Origin: Prevotellaceae bacterium UBA4372
GTDB taxonomy: Bacteria > Bacteroidota > Bacteroidia > Bacteroidales > Bacteroidaceae
Length of the DNA: 14,679 nucleotides
Assembly (NCBI GenBank): GCA_002391275.1
Contig: DGSC01000048.1
Span: 1 to 14,679 of the forward strand
Direction of reading: 5' to 3'
Within the stretch, counting starts at the first letter, position 1. Each line of letters opens with the position of its first letter. Positions 7,943 through 14,344 of the stretch are shown here, piece by piece. The position numbers were made by a program, and so were the translations under genes. The notes beneath the pieces are model-generated. The model was not told the origin of the DNA, did not search any database, and saw only the letters and a program-made list of their open reading frames with translations.

Positions 7943-8350
7943 ATGGCAGTACATATTCGCCTCATTAAGAACAACATAAAGCGCAGTAGCGCCTACGGAA
8001 AATACTTTGCCAAAGCCGTGAGCCAGGGCGAAGTGCAACTGAGTGAGATCGCCTCAGAAGCCTGCCGCAACAGCGGAATCTCCAAGGGCACCATGGTAGC
8101 TCTCGTCACCGACCTGCAAGACATCCTCCGCCGCAAACTCGAAGACGGGCAGACAGTGGTGCTGCCTGGCATCGGACGTTTCAGCCTGCGCGTAGAGAGC
8201 GAGGGCGTCGACGATCCCAAACGCTTCGACCTCCGCCGCCACATCAAGCGCATCTTCTGCCGCTTCCTGCCCGCCGGCCGCCGCGTCGAAGGGCGCCATA
8301 TCAGCTACGACATGGGCGCCGACGTTGAAGCAGTGTGGGATAAAGATTAG
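7943..8350 (+). CDS. HU-family DNA-binding protein (HU-HIG type)
   Basis: A 135-residue protein. The start is taken at MAVHIRLIKNN; the frame runs 18 codons further upstream but that part is low-complexity, while homologues begin at this Met. The order is an HU-like alpha-helical N-part (FAKAVSQGEVQLSEIASEACRNSGISKGTMVALVTDLQDILRRKL in outline), then the beta arm around VVLPGIGRFSLRVESEG, then a basic stretch (RRHIKRIFCRFLPAGRR). In Bacteroidota, proteins of this type regularly follow VapE genes. The likely role is binding or bending DNA at the nearby palindromes, which is inference. The gene ends directly before a short hairpin and the debris region. Confidence 0.85.
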   Translation: MAVHIRLIKNNIKRSSAYGKYFAKAVSQGEVQLSEIASEACRNSGISKGTMVALVTDLQDILRRKLEDGQTVVLPGIGRFSLRVESEGVDDPKRFDLRRHIKRIFCRFLPAGRRVEGRHISYDMGADVEAVWDKD

Positions 8351-8356
8351 AGGCGG

Positions 8357-8376
8357 AGCAGGCCATCAGGCCTGCT
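8357..8376. terminator. Short hairpin after the HU gene
   Basis: AGCAGGCC-atca-GGCCTGCT is a perfect 8-base stem with a 4-base loop, 7 bases past the HU stop. No T-run follows on the plus strand, so it may be a weak terminator or simply structure around the stop of the opposite-strand fragment. Confidence 0.35.
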
Positions 8377-8468
8377 GCACCTCCCTGACATTCTCCTTCG
8401 CGCGTAGCTTGGCCATCTCATCAGCGAGCAGTCTGTGTGCCCTGAAGAACTCTGCCAGTTCAATCCTC
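8366..8468 (-). pseudogene. C-terminal fragment of an unrecognised gene
   Basis: On the minus strand the frame ending with TGA at 8366-8368 reads LRIELAEFFRAHRLLADEM followed by AKLRAKENVREVQQA. This is a convincing amphipathic, charged helix with normal codon use, unlike random antisense sequence. Above about 8468 the frame is still open but overlaps the better-supported plus-strand fragment, so the gene is probably cut there. I do not recognise the family. Confidence 0.4.
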
Positions 8469-9058
8469 AGCCGAACGTGCGGCGGAGTTCCTGGGCCGCA
8501 AACAAGCGTATGGCTGGGCGTTGTTTCTCACCACTACAGCTATCGCGTTCCTGCAAGTAAAGGTCCGCACGGATGGTCGAAAGCTGAAATAAGACTGGAC
8601 GACAAGCAGCAGAAACTTGAACAAAAGATGACAGAATTGCAGGACATCAAAGACAAGGTGAACTTCTACGATGTTGCTTATTTCCGCTTTGATGTGCCAG
8701 AGATTAAGGTGAGACCTCCGAAAATTACAGAGCGTCCACCTCGCTTTGGGAACATTGACGACTGGATGAAGGCTCAGAACGCAAATATCAGCGAACAATT
8801 CCATAATGCTCTCAATTCATTTGGCAAGACTGTCATGGATGCAGCCACGAATAGCATTCTCGGAGAACGTAAGTTTCGGTTGATGAATCAGCGCGACATG
8901 GAGAAGCTGAACGAGGATTATCACACAGAGAAGTATCTCCGACATCAGCAGATACATGAAACGCTTGACCTTCTCGCCCTCTTTGAAAAACCTGATACGG
9001 CGAAGCTGGTTCGAGAGGTCGCAGTTGCTCTCATGGGAGGTCGCTATGTCAACTTACC
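8467..9058 (+). pseudogene. Truncated, frameshifted membrane protein, possibly from a mobilisation module
   Basis: One frame (8446-8592) reads RAAEFLGRKQAYGWALFL followed by a transmembrane helix (TTTAIAFLQVKV) and RTDGRKLK, then stops at 8590. The other frame continues directly with a coiled-coil-like segment (LDDKQQKLEQKMTELQDIKD), then VRPPKITERPPRFGNIDDW and a helical tail to about VNLP. Together they look like one protein with an N-terminal membrane helix, broken by a frameshift near 8580-8600, and missing both ends. A single helix followed by a coiled coil is reminiscent of relaxase-accessory proteins of Bacteroidota mobilisable elements, but I could not identify a family. Past 9058 the frame runs antisense through the deoxyribosyltransferase-like fragment to a stop at 9146, so that part is not real. 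Confidence 0.5.
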
Positions 9059-9229
9059 TTGTGCAGGTGACCATTCCATCCAGTCCTCGCCGACAAAATG
9101 CCATTTGAAGCCAGGGTCACCAGACGGTGGATTACGAAAGTCATAGACCTCAAAACCTTCTTCCCGAAGTCGTCCGACCACTTCTGGATAATAGGTGTTC
9201 CGCCAAGAAGATGCTATATATAGTTTCAT
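9044..9229 (-). pseudogene. N-terminal fragment of a nucleoside 2-deoxyribosyltransferase-like protein
   Basis: The 61 codons begin MKLYIASSWRNTYYPEVV, with EVYDFRNPP and FVGEDWMEWSPAQ following. This is the opening of a deoxyribosyltransferase-like family in phage and accessory regions, where the next part (W-[ST]-P-x-Q-Y... and the rest of a roughly 130-150-residue domain) should follow. Here similarity stops after SPAQ (about 9059) and a stop comes four codons later, so the C-terminal half including downstream catalytic residues is lost. The start overlaps the vsr stop by four bases (ATGA), so it was co-translated with vsr. Such proteins cleave or transfer N-glycosidic bonds of nucleosides; the remnant is very likely inactive. 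Confidence 0.55.
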
Positions 9230-9741
9230 TCTCTTTCTGTGTTATACGTTGGTAAATCTTCTGCTGCCATCAGAGGCTCTTCTTCTGGTATTTCAAACCG
9301 CTTGACGCTGTAGTTTTGCAGGAATATTTTATTGAGAGTGAAGGATAGCGACTCCAAAGTTCTTTTTCTTTTGGGGGCTTTCAACTCACATTCCCAAATA
9401 GTGATGCTGTGCCAGCCCATTGATGCCAGCTGTCGCTGCACCTCATTGTCACGTTCTTTGTTTCGCTGCACCTTTTCAATCCAAAACTCCGTATTGGTCT
9501 TGGGGACGGTATAATACTTGCAGCCATCATGCCCATGCCAGAAGCAGCCATTGATGAAGATACATGTGCGATATTTCCGCATCACTATGTCTGGTTTCCC
9601 TGGCAGTCGAGGGTGATTCAGCCGATAGCGATACCCATGCCCCCACAGATAGCGGCGCACGACCATCTCTGGCTTTGTGTTCTTGCCGTGAATGGCTGCC
9701 ATGTTTGCATGGCGTTGTTGTAGGGTGCGGGTGTCGCTCAT
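9226..9741 (-). CDS. vsr: Very short patch repair (Vsr) DNA mismatch endonuclease
   Basis: 171 residues from the ATG at 9741; an in-frame TTG at 9756 is rejected because it would overlap the upstream gene. Motifs in order: MAAIHGKNTKPE (14-25), RYRLNHPRLPGKPDIV with catalytic D51, INGCFWHGHDGC (63-74) with C66, H69, H71 and C74 as active-site/zinc ligands, and TEFWIEK, then WHSITIWECEL with C118. Position 64 is Asn where E. coli Vsr has His. Vsr nicks at T:G mismatches produced by deamination of 5-methylcytosine, so it protects the host from mutation at sites methylated by the linked methyltransferase. It has about 35 extra C-terminal residues after the core. It is 7 bases from the membrane-protein gene in the same operon. 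Confidence 0.92.
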   Translation of the reverse strand: MSDTRTLQQRHANMAAIHGKNTKPEMVVRRYLWGHGYRYRLNHPRLPGKPDIVMRKYRTCIFINGCFWHGHDGCKYYTVPKTNTEFWIEKVQRNKERDNEVQRQLASMGWHSITIWECELKAPKRKRTLESLSFTLNKIFLQNYSVKRFEIPEEEPLMAAEDLPTYNTERE

Positions 9742-9748
9742 TGATATT

Positions 9749-10291
9749 TTATACAAGGGTTGATTTCAAGAAAAGGCCAATGGCAAAAGATAAGGATACC
9801 AGCATCAAAATGCAAAACTTTGCTACTATAAACCGATGGCTTCTCTTATTAATTGAATCCATTTGTGTTTCATGTAGATTGTCCAATTCAGATTGGTTCT
9901 TATATTTATCCAATTGGTAGGTTTCTCTCTGATAGCTGATGGCATCCCAAAAATAGTGGACAACATCGACTAACAGAAAGAGCAGTCCTATTATAAGGCT
10001 GAATAACAGCCAAATATTAGGAGTGCTTAGTTTGCCGTCTACATATGTTAATACCCATATTGTTCCAATTATGCCTAAGGCCAGATTCCTTGATACGGTC
10101 GAGAATTTACTGGATTGTTGATACATGTACTGCTGCGTCTCATCCAATAGCCTTTGTTTTCGTTCGTTGAACTTATCTTTTTTTGACAGCGGGGCTTCCT
10201 GAAGGTCCTTTTGAACGGGTCGATTGTCCTTGCTGACCACCTTCTCTTGTTTGTTGTTGCCCTTGTTGTTGGCTTGTCTGCGGTTTGTCAT
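9749..10291 (-). CDS. Three-helix membrane protein of the restriction island
   Basis: A 180-residue protein that I do not recognise. Residues 1-66 are hydrophilic, Lys/Gln/Asn-rich and predicted cytosolic, with a charged helix (KDKFNERKQRLLDETQQYMY). Likely membrane helices are at about 68-84, 91-114 and 154-176. The loop between the second and third (about 115-152: DAISYQRETYQLDKYKNQ...) is charged and helix-prone. It lies between the HpaII nuclease gene (28 bases upstream) and vsr (7 bases downstream) on the same strand, so it is part of the same transcript. Membrane proteins are not part of classical type II systems; a two- or three-helix effector or a degenerate transporter are possibilities, both unproven. 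Confidence 0.75.
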   Translation of the reverse strand: MTNRRQANNKGNNKQEKVVSKDNRPVQKDLQEAPLSKKDKFNERKQRLLDETQQYMYQQSSKFSTVSRNLALGIIGTIWVLTYVDGKLSTPNIWLLFSLIIGLLFLLVDVVHYFWDAISYQRETYQLDKYKNQSELDNLHETQMDSINKRSHRFIVAKFCILMLVSLSFAIGLFLKSTLV

Positions 10292-10319
10292 TTGCCATCG
10301 TTATACTATTATCTCGTTA

Positions 10320-11402
10320 TTATTTTGTGAATCTTATCTGTAAATTTAACTTCATATAAACTTTTCCTTTTTCGTCACGGTAAAGTGATCCGAAATGGTA
10401 GCGGCTGCGACTCGCACGCTCAAAACGTGTGTTATTATAGAGATAATCTTCCACGTCATTGCGGTTGTAGAAGTGATAGCAAACGATGTCGCCGTCTTTT
10501 TTCACAACCAGGTAGCCACCGTTGGCATCGTATCTGCCTTTCCACTCCTTTGCAGGTGTCATGCCGAGAGCAGAATCAAGTAGTAAAACTTTCATCTTAT
10601 GCTCGTAGAATGCAATAATATCGCTGCCTGTGAAACCGAATGGATTTTGTCGGGCTACCATTTCTACTGCATCTCTGATGGACGAAGTAGCATTAGGCAT
10701 ACTATCACAGATGAGACATGCTGCAATAAACTCTGGCATACATGTGTCCAAGAAAAGCAGATTGTTCTTGAAGGTTGGATGGTCGATGTCCGAGAATTCT
10801 AATTTATATCCTTTCTCTATAAGAGCAGCCATACGCGGTAGATGGTCTGTGATGGAGTTGATTTCATCTAATTCGGCATCACTCATATTTCCACCAGTAA
10901 TGCAATATGTTATATTGGTTGTTTCACCAGCATTGAGCAAGGTTGAAGCACTTCCGAGTTGCGACTTGATACTGAATCCCAGTTCTGGGGTCATGTTTGT
11001 ACGCAAGTCATGGATAACAATGTGTATGTCAGCCTTGTCCTTTGATGGAGCTTTCAATTTAGTGCATCCAATTTTACCCATAAACGTTTCGGTTCCTGGT
11101 ATCTCAAATGCTCGTTTACCATTGTTTTTGATAGCTTCCAACAATGACTTAGATTCTTCCATAAACTTGTCCATTGATATTCGGACATATTCATTGCCGT
11201 CCTCATCGATAACTACGATGTTCTGCTCCGTGTCAGGCTTATATTCATAGCGTTTACTCTCCTCACGAATAATGTTAAGGATGGGGTAATACAAATCGAG
11301 TTTGTTCAAATTTGCATCTCCAGCATGGACTTTACCTTCACCAAGTAAACGGAAAAGAGTATAAATCTCACTCCACTCTCCTTTATTTCCTGATAATGCC
11401 AT
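10320..11402 (-). CDS. HpaII family type II restriction endonuclease
   Basis: A 360-residue protein, matching the family's usual length of about 360. The N-terminus ALSGNKGEWSEIYTLFRLLG is the family hallmark. The catalytic core lies around KADIHIVI (D125) and ELGFSIKSQLGSASTLLNAG (E140, K146), in PD-(D/E)XK layout. Enzymes of this family cut unmethylated CCGG, and the linked methyltransferase resembles M.HpaII, so this specificity is the best guess. The gene is apparently intact, with no stop or frameshift. It starts 5 bases after the 201-residue protein's stop. The AT-rich composition contrasts with the GC-rich left half of the window, which supports horizontal acquisition. Confidence 0.93.
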   Translation of the reverse strand: MALSGNKGEWSEIYTLFRLLGEGKVHAGDANLNKLDLYYPILNIIREESKRYEYKPDTEQNIVVIDEDGNEYVRISMDKFMEESKSLLEAIKNNGKRAFEIPGTETFMGKIGCTKLKAPSKDKADIHIVIHDLRTNMTPELGFSIKSQLGSASTLLNAGETTNITYCITGGNMSDAELDEINSITDHLPRMAALIEKGYKLEFSDIDHPTFKNNLLFLDTCMPEFIAACLICDSMPNATSSIRDAVEMVARQNPFGFTGSDIIAFYEHKMKVLLLDSALGMTPAKEWKGRYDANGGYLVVKKDGDIVCYHFYNRNDVEDYLYNNTRFERASRSRYHFGSLYRDEKGKVYMKLNLQIRFTK

Positions 11403-11407
11403 ATATC

Positions 11408-12013
11408 TTATTTTATTAGGTTACCGGTCACAACTTTAATATTCGGAGCCTCTGCCAATTCTGATTTTATTTGGTGTAATTCTTCTATCAGTTTGTCTAT
11501 ATCAGAGGTGTTACAGTCAACAATCTTGTTTAGCCCAATGATGTCACCAGATTTTATCTTTGCTTTGCATATTTCGGCTTCATCTGGGTCTAAAGTGAGC
11601 AGATAACTCTCTGCTCTACGATGAACATGTTGTAATGCTATTGCTTCTAAGTCGGCCTGCTTGTATCTTTCTCTTAGGCTTGTTTTAAGAGACAAACTGA
11701 TTGGCCGAGCAGGGGTGTATAGGATTGTGTCAAATTTAACATTGGGGACAAAAGCTACTTTGGCCTGTGTGTAAAATGGTAACAATCCTTCACGATATAA
11801 CAATGTGTGGATAACTAATTCAAAAAAGTTACCATTAACCGTGTTACTATGTTTTCCTGTAGATTGATATTTATCCCAGTATTGTCTAATATACTCCTGA
11901 GGATAAGAATACTGTACATGCTCAAAGTCAAGAGTACCCAAAAGACCCTCGAAAACACTTGCGGTTTTAGATTTCCTTGTTTTTATGATTTTCTTGTTAT
12001 ATAAAATACCCAT
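11408..12013 (-). CDS. Putative PD-(D/E)XK nuclease of the restriction island (EcoRII-like motif)
   Basis: A 201-residue protein with no family I can name. Residues 61-70 (GNFFELVIHT, E65), 91-99 (NVKFDTILY, D95) and 104-119 (PISLSLKTSLRERYKQ, K110) give the helix-Glu, Asp, x-Lys spacing of a PD-(D/E)XK active site. The K-T-S-L-R-E-R-Y-K-Q run resembles the K-T-T-x-K-D-R-W-R-Q motif of the EcoRII catalytic domain. The usual acidic residue two before the Lys is replaced by Ser, which some families tolerate. It lies between methyltransferase (10 bases) and HpaII nuclease (5 bases), so it is an obligate part of the operon. It could be a second restriction nuclease, a nicking subunit or a specificity/control partner. 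Fold is inferred, function unknown. Confidence 0.6.
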   Translation of the reverse strand: MGILYNKKIIKTRKSKTASVFEGLLGTLDFEHVQYSYPQEYIRQYWDKYQSTGKHSNTVNGNFFELVIHTLLYREGLLPFYTQAKVAFVPNVKFDTILYTPARPISLSLKTSLRERYKQADLEAIALQHVHRRAESYLLTLDPDEAEICKAKIKSGDIIGLNKIVDCNTSDIDKLIEELHQIKSELAEAPNIKVVTGNLIK

Positions 12014-12023
12014 ATTGATGAAA

Positions 12024-13340
12024 TCAAATTAGTCCGAGTAATTGTAATTCTTTTTCTGCTGTAGCTTGAATTGCGGGTATTGCGACCGAGTTGCCGAATT
12101 GCTTATATGCCGAAGCATCGGCTACCACGATTCTGAACTTATCAGGGAAACCTTGCAGCCTTGCCCATTCACGAGGGGTCATCTTACGAATACCGTCGCG
12201 GTTTACCTCGCCCTTAATATTGGTGATGGGAGTAAAATTCGTCAAACGCTTATCAATTATTAAATTGCATTCTCTTCCCATACCTCCGACTACAATAGCG
12301 TTAGCCACACCGTCAAGGTCGATGATTTTATATCCAAATCCATGACCAGCAGCTTCGTGTCTTGCCTTATGACGTTTTAAGGTTTCCACATATACCGTCG
12401 AAAGATAATATTTAACCGACACCTCATTGCTTTCCATCACATCCCTAAATTTAGGTCTTTTATCGCCGGGGGTGGTTGGCTCTGGATAGCGGAAATCTTC
12501 AACATTGACCTTCAAGTCTTTGCGGAAACCTATGATATATATGCGCTCTCGATGCTGTGGGACACCATAATCCATCGCATTAAGTATTTGCGGTGGTACA
12601 ACGTCATAACCAGCATCATCAAGATGTTCAAGGATTGTTTTAAGTGTACGTCCCTTGTCGTGAATTGCTAAGCCCTTCACATTTTCAAGGAAGAAGGCTT
12701 TTGGCTGATGCTTCCGTAGGATAGCTTCAATCTCAAAAAACAGAGTTCCTCGTGTTTCATCGTTAAAGCCGAGTCTCCGCCCTGCAAGTGAAAATGCCTG
12801 ACAAGGAAAGCCACCACATAGGATGTCAAATTTCTTCGGGATATAGCTTTTTGTGGATTCCTTAGTGATGTCTCCAAATGGCATTTCACCATAATTTGCG
12901 AAATATGATTCCTGTGCCTTCGCATCGAACTCGGATGAATAGACGCATTTGCCACCCAAGTTTTGCATAGCAATTCGGAAGCCACCAATACCTGCAAATA
13001 AGTCTATGAATGTAAATTTGGGATTCTCTGGTGCAGGGAATGGAATCTCAAAGAAATCGGAGAAGAGGTCATATTGAGTGGCATCCTCTGCCACTTTCCA
13101 GATTTCTTCATCAGACAGTTCTTCGCTTGTCAACCCTTGACGAAACTGTTTCCGAGAAAGGAACTCTCGGACAGAAGAAATAATTTCTTCCTTCCGCTTT
13201 TTCGTAACTTTTACCTCAGTATTGTGCAGATAATGACTTAACACCGCAATTTGGTTTTCATACGATGTTTCACCATATATTTTTATTCCATCCGCTGTGA
13301 TTTCTTCAGGAAATTCGCGTAATTTCAGACTTTTGGCCAT
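12024..13340 (-). CDS. DNA (cytosine-5)-methyltransferase, HpaII-like
   Basis: 438 residues from ATG 13340; a 27-codon upstream extension is rejected because it overlaps the regulator gene. All main C5-methyltransferase motifs are present: I FIDLFAGIGGF (111-121), IV GGFPCQAFS (176-184) with catalytic C180, VI FFLENVKG (217-223), VIII PQHRERIYIIGF (261-272), IX MTPREWARLQGFP (387-399) and X QFGNSVAIPAI (414-424). The target-recognition region (YYLSTVYVETLKRHK...AIVVGGMGRECNL) is strongly like M.HpaII, which modifies the inner C of CCGG. The first 108 residues precede motif I, longer than the leader I recall for M.HpaII, and may add a regulatory or DNA-contact domain. The stop is 10 bases before the 201-residue gene. 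Confidence 0.93.
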   Translation of the reverse strand: MAKSLKLREFPEEITADGIKIYGETSYENQIAVLSHYLHNTEVKVTKKRKEEIISSVREFLSRKQFRQGLTSEELSDEEIWKVAEDATQYDLFSDFFEIPFPAPENPKFTFIDLFAGIGGFRIAMQNLGGKCVYSSEFDAKAQESYFANYGEMPFGDITKESTKSYIPKKFDILCGGFPCQAFSLAGRRLGFNDETRGTLFFEIEAILRKHQPKAFFLENVKGLAIHDKGRTLKTILEHLDDAGYDVVPPQILNAMDYGVPQHRERIYIIGFRKDLKVNVEDFRYPEPTTPGDKRPKFRDVMESNEVSVKYYLSTVYVETLKRHKARHEAAGHGFGYKIIDLDGVANAIVVGGMGRECNLIIDKRLTNFTPITNIKGEVNRDGIRKMTPREWARLQGFPDKFRIVVADASAYKQFGNSVAIPAIQATAEKELQLLGLI

Positions 13341-13353
13341 AATATATTTACTC

Positions 13354-13587
13354 TTACTTTTCCTGTTCCTGCGACAGAAAGTATTGCTTATACTCACTGA
13401 CAAACAACTCTCGTATATCAACCTTCAACAATTCTGCAATTTTGACTATACAAGCAAGGTCTGGTTGAGATGTGTTTGTACACCACTTACTGACAGTTGA
13501 AGGATTGACTCCCAGTTGCTCTGCCAGCCATTTGCTCGTTCTTTTTTTCTCTACAAGAACTAACTTTATTCTATTGACATCTTCCAT
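13354..13587 (-). CDS. XRE-family HTH regulator of the restriction operon (C-protein-like)
   Basis: 77 residues from MEDVNRIKLV. A HTH_3 helix-turn-helix occupies about residues 16-40 (SKWLAEQLGVNPSTVSKWCT), followed by INxA-type helices (IVKIAELLKVDIRELF) and a short charged tail. Longer starts at 13641 and 13671 exist, but a good -7 promoter box lies inside that extension and leaves only about 20 bases of leader before ATG 13587, so the short form is preferred. It precedes the methyltransferase by 13 bases. Small XRE proteins at the head of restriction systems commonly delay or tune nuclease expression; autoregulation here is inferred. Confidence 0.82.
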   Translation of the reverse strand: MEDVNRIKLVLVEKKRTSKWLAEQLGVNPSTVSKWCTNTSQPDLACIVKIAELLKVDIRELFVSEYKQYFLSQEQEK

Positions 13588-13608
13588 AGGAAATCGTTTT
13601 TTACGGTG

Positions 13609-13616
13609 CAAAGATA
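13609..13616 (-). promoter_or_regulatory. Predicted promoter of the restriction operon, -7 element
   Basis: On the minus strand TATCTTTG matches the TAnnTTTG consensus exactly, 21 bases before the regulator ATG. A -33 TTTG box is not obvious. This would be the single promoter for the whole leftward operon. Confidence 0.55.
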
Positions 13617-13659
13617 ATGAATATTTCTCACTTTCTGCCATTTTTATAATTAGATAATG
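13612..13659 (-). promoter_or_regulatory. Candidate regulator operator: 8-base direct repeat 40 bases apart
   Basis: CATTATCT (minus strand) occurs at 13612-13619, overlapping the -7 box, and again at 13652-13659. The 40-base spacing is close to four helical turns. It is compatible with a repressor/activator pair of sites for the XRE protein, but such a short AT-rich repeat can arise by chance. Confidence 0.25.
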
Positions 13660-13671
13660 CAGTAACGACAC

Positions 13672-14077
13672 ATATTATATATTTTTGGCATTTCAAACTG
13701 GCTTTATGCGACTACTGCCATCTGAACGTAACAATTTAACTCAATTTTTGCCATGATATTACCTCCTGTGTCCCAAATCGGGAACGCAGAGCCTTCTTTC
13801 TCTCTAAACTATCCTTATAATCAATTACTTGCACCATTTCCATTTCATGCAAGGTCGATGAACAACGATTAGAAAGAAAAGAGACTTATTGAAGTATTCG
13901 TGGGAAACCTCTACATTAAATACTCAATAAGCGAAGCCATGTGGCCTCGCTTATTCTGTTCGGTAAATTGGAATTTATAGGTTTCTGATCAATGATAAAT
14001 CACCACTTGACAAAGCTTTTAAATTGCGCTCAATTTTCTCAATGTCCCAATTCCACCATTTCAGTTGCAGCAGAAAT
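13672..14077. other. Non-coding stretch between the restriction operon and the inverted repeat
   Basis: I see no convincing gene. Two weak minus-strand frames exist: 13736-13843 (35 codons, MEMVQVIDYKDSLERK start) and 13704-13754 (16 codons, MAKIELNCYVQMAVVA) with a GGAGGT 7 bases before its ATG, unusual for Bacteroidota. The clearest structure is the hairpin pair at 13885-13955. Confidence 0.5.
13885..13955. other. Two mutually exclusive hairpins
   Basis: CTTATTGAAGTATT (13885-13898) can pair with AATACTCAATAAG (13919-13931, one bulge). The AATAAG end of that arm also begins AATAAGCGAAGCC (13926-13938), which pairs with GGCCTCGCTTATT (13943-13955) around an ATGT loop with one mismatch. Only one stem can form at a time. 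Neither is followed by a clear T-run. Confidence 0.55.
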
Positions 14078-14138
14078 GGGGTCACCTGCATAATCACGTG
14101 TGAGCGTACACTAAAACCGTGATTATGCAGGTGACCCC
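14078..14138. repeat. Perfect 21-base inverted repeat at the end of the tolC fragment
   Basis: Arms at 14078-14098 and 14118-14138 are exact reverse complements with a 19-base loop that can add a GTGT/ACAC inner stem. The right arm ends one base before the stop codon of the minus-strand TolC fragment. It may be that gene's terminator (though no T-run follows) or a mobile-element end. The right arm contains TGCAGGTGACC, also present at 9062-9072. Confidence 0.8.
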
Positions 14139-14139
14139 G

Positions 14140-14343
14140 TTATTTTGTCTTTCGGGTGTAATCGGCAAGTTTCACCTGATACGTGGCCAGTGCATCGGAG
14201 AGTTGACTGCGGGCCTGTCGATTGAGGGTCTCGGCATCCTGGAGGTCGGAGAGTGTCTCTGTGCCAGCACGATACTGGTCGGTGGACATGCGCAGGTTTT
14301 CCTCGGCAGAGCGCACGCTGGCGCGGGCTATGTCTATCTGCTT
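14140..14343 (-). pseudogene. C-terminal fragment of a TolC-family outer-membrane efflux protein
   Basis: The 67 codons read KQIDIARASVRSAEENLRMS, then TDQYRAGTETLSDLQDAETL, then NRQARSQLSDALATYQVKLA and DYTRKTK before TAA. This is the standard final helical pair of TolC/OEP proteins (Y-x-x-G-x-x-x-L-x-D-x-Q-D-A). A TAG lies directly upstream in frame at 14344-14346, where the similarity also stops, so about 85 percent of the gene is missing. Full-length members form the outer-membrane channel of tripartite efflux pumps; this remnant cannot. Confidence 0.85.
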
Positions 14344-14344
14344 C

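Noticed and set aside
8325..8466. Upstream part of the long plus-strand frame ending at 9146
   Set aside because: It is antisense to a better minus-strand fragment and its start lies inside the HU gene; only the part after about 8580 looks coding, with the preceding section in another frame.
9739..9756. TTG start giving Vsr five extra residues
   Set aside because: It would overlap the stop of the membrane-protein gene; the ATG at 9741 starts a normal-length Vsr.
9058..13660. Apparent shortage of CCGG sites in the restriction island
   Set aside because: I find only about two (near 11423 and 12467) against many in the left part, but the island is much more AT-rich, so composition explains it without invoking avoidance.
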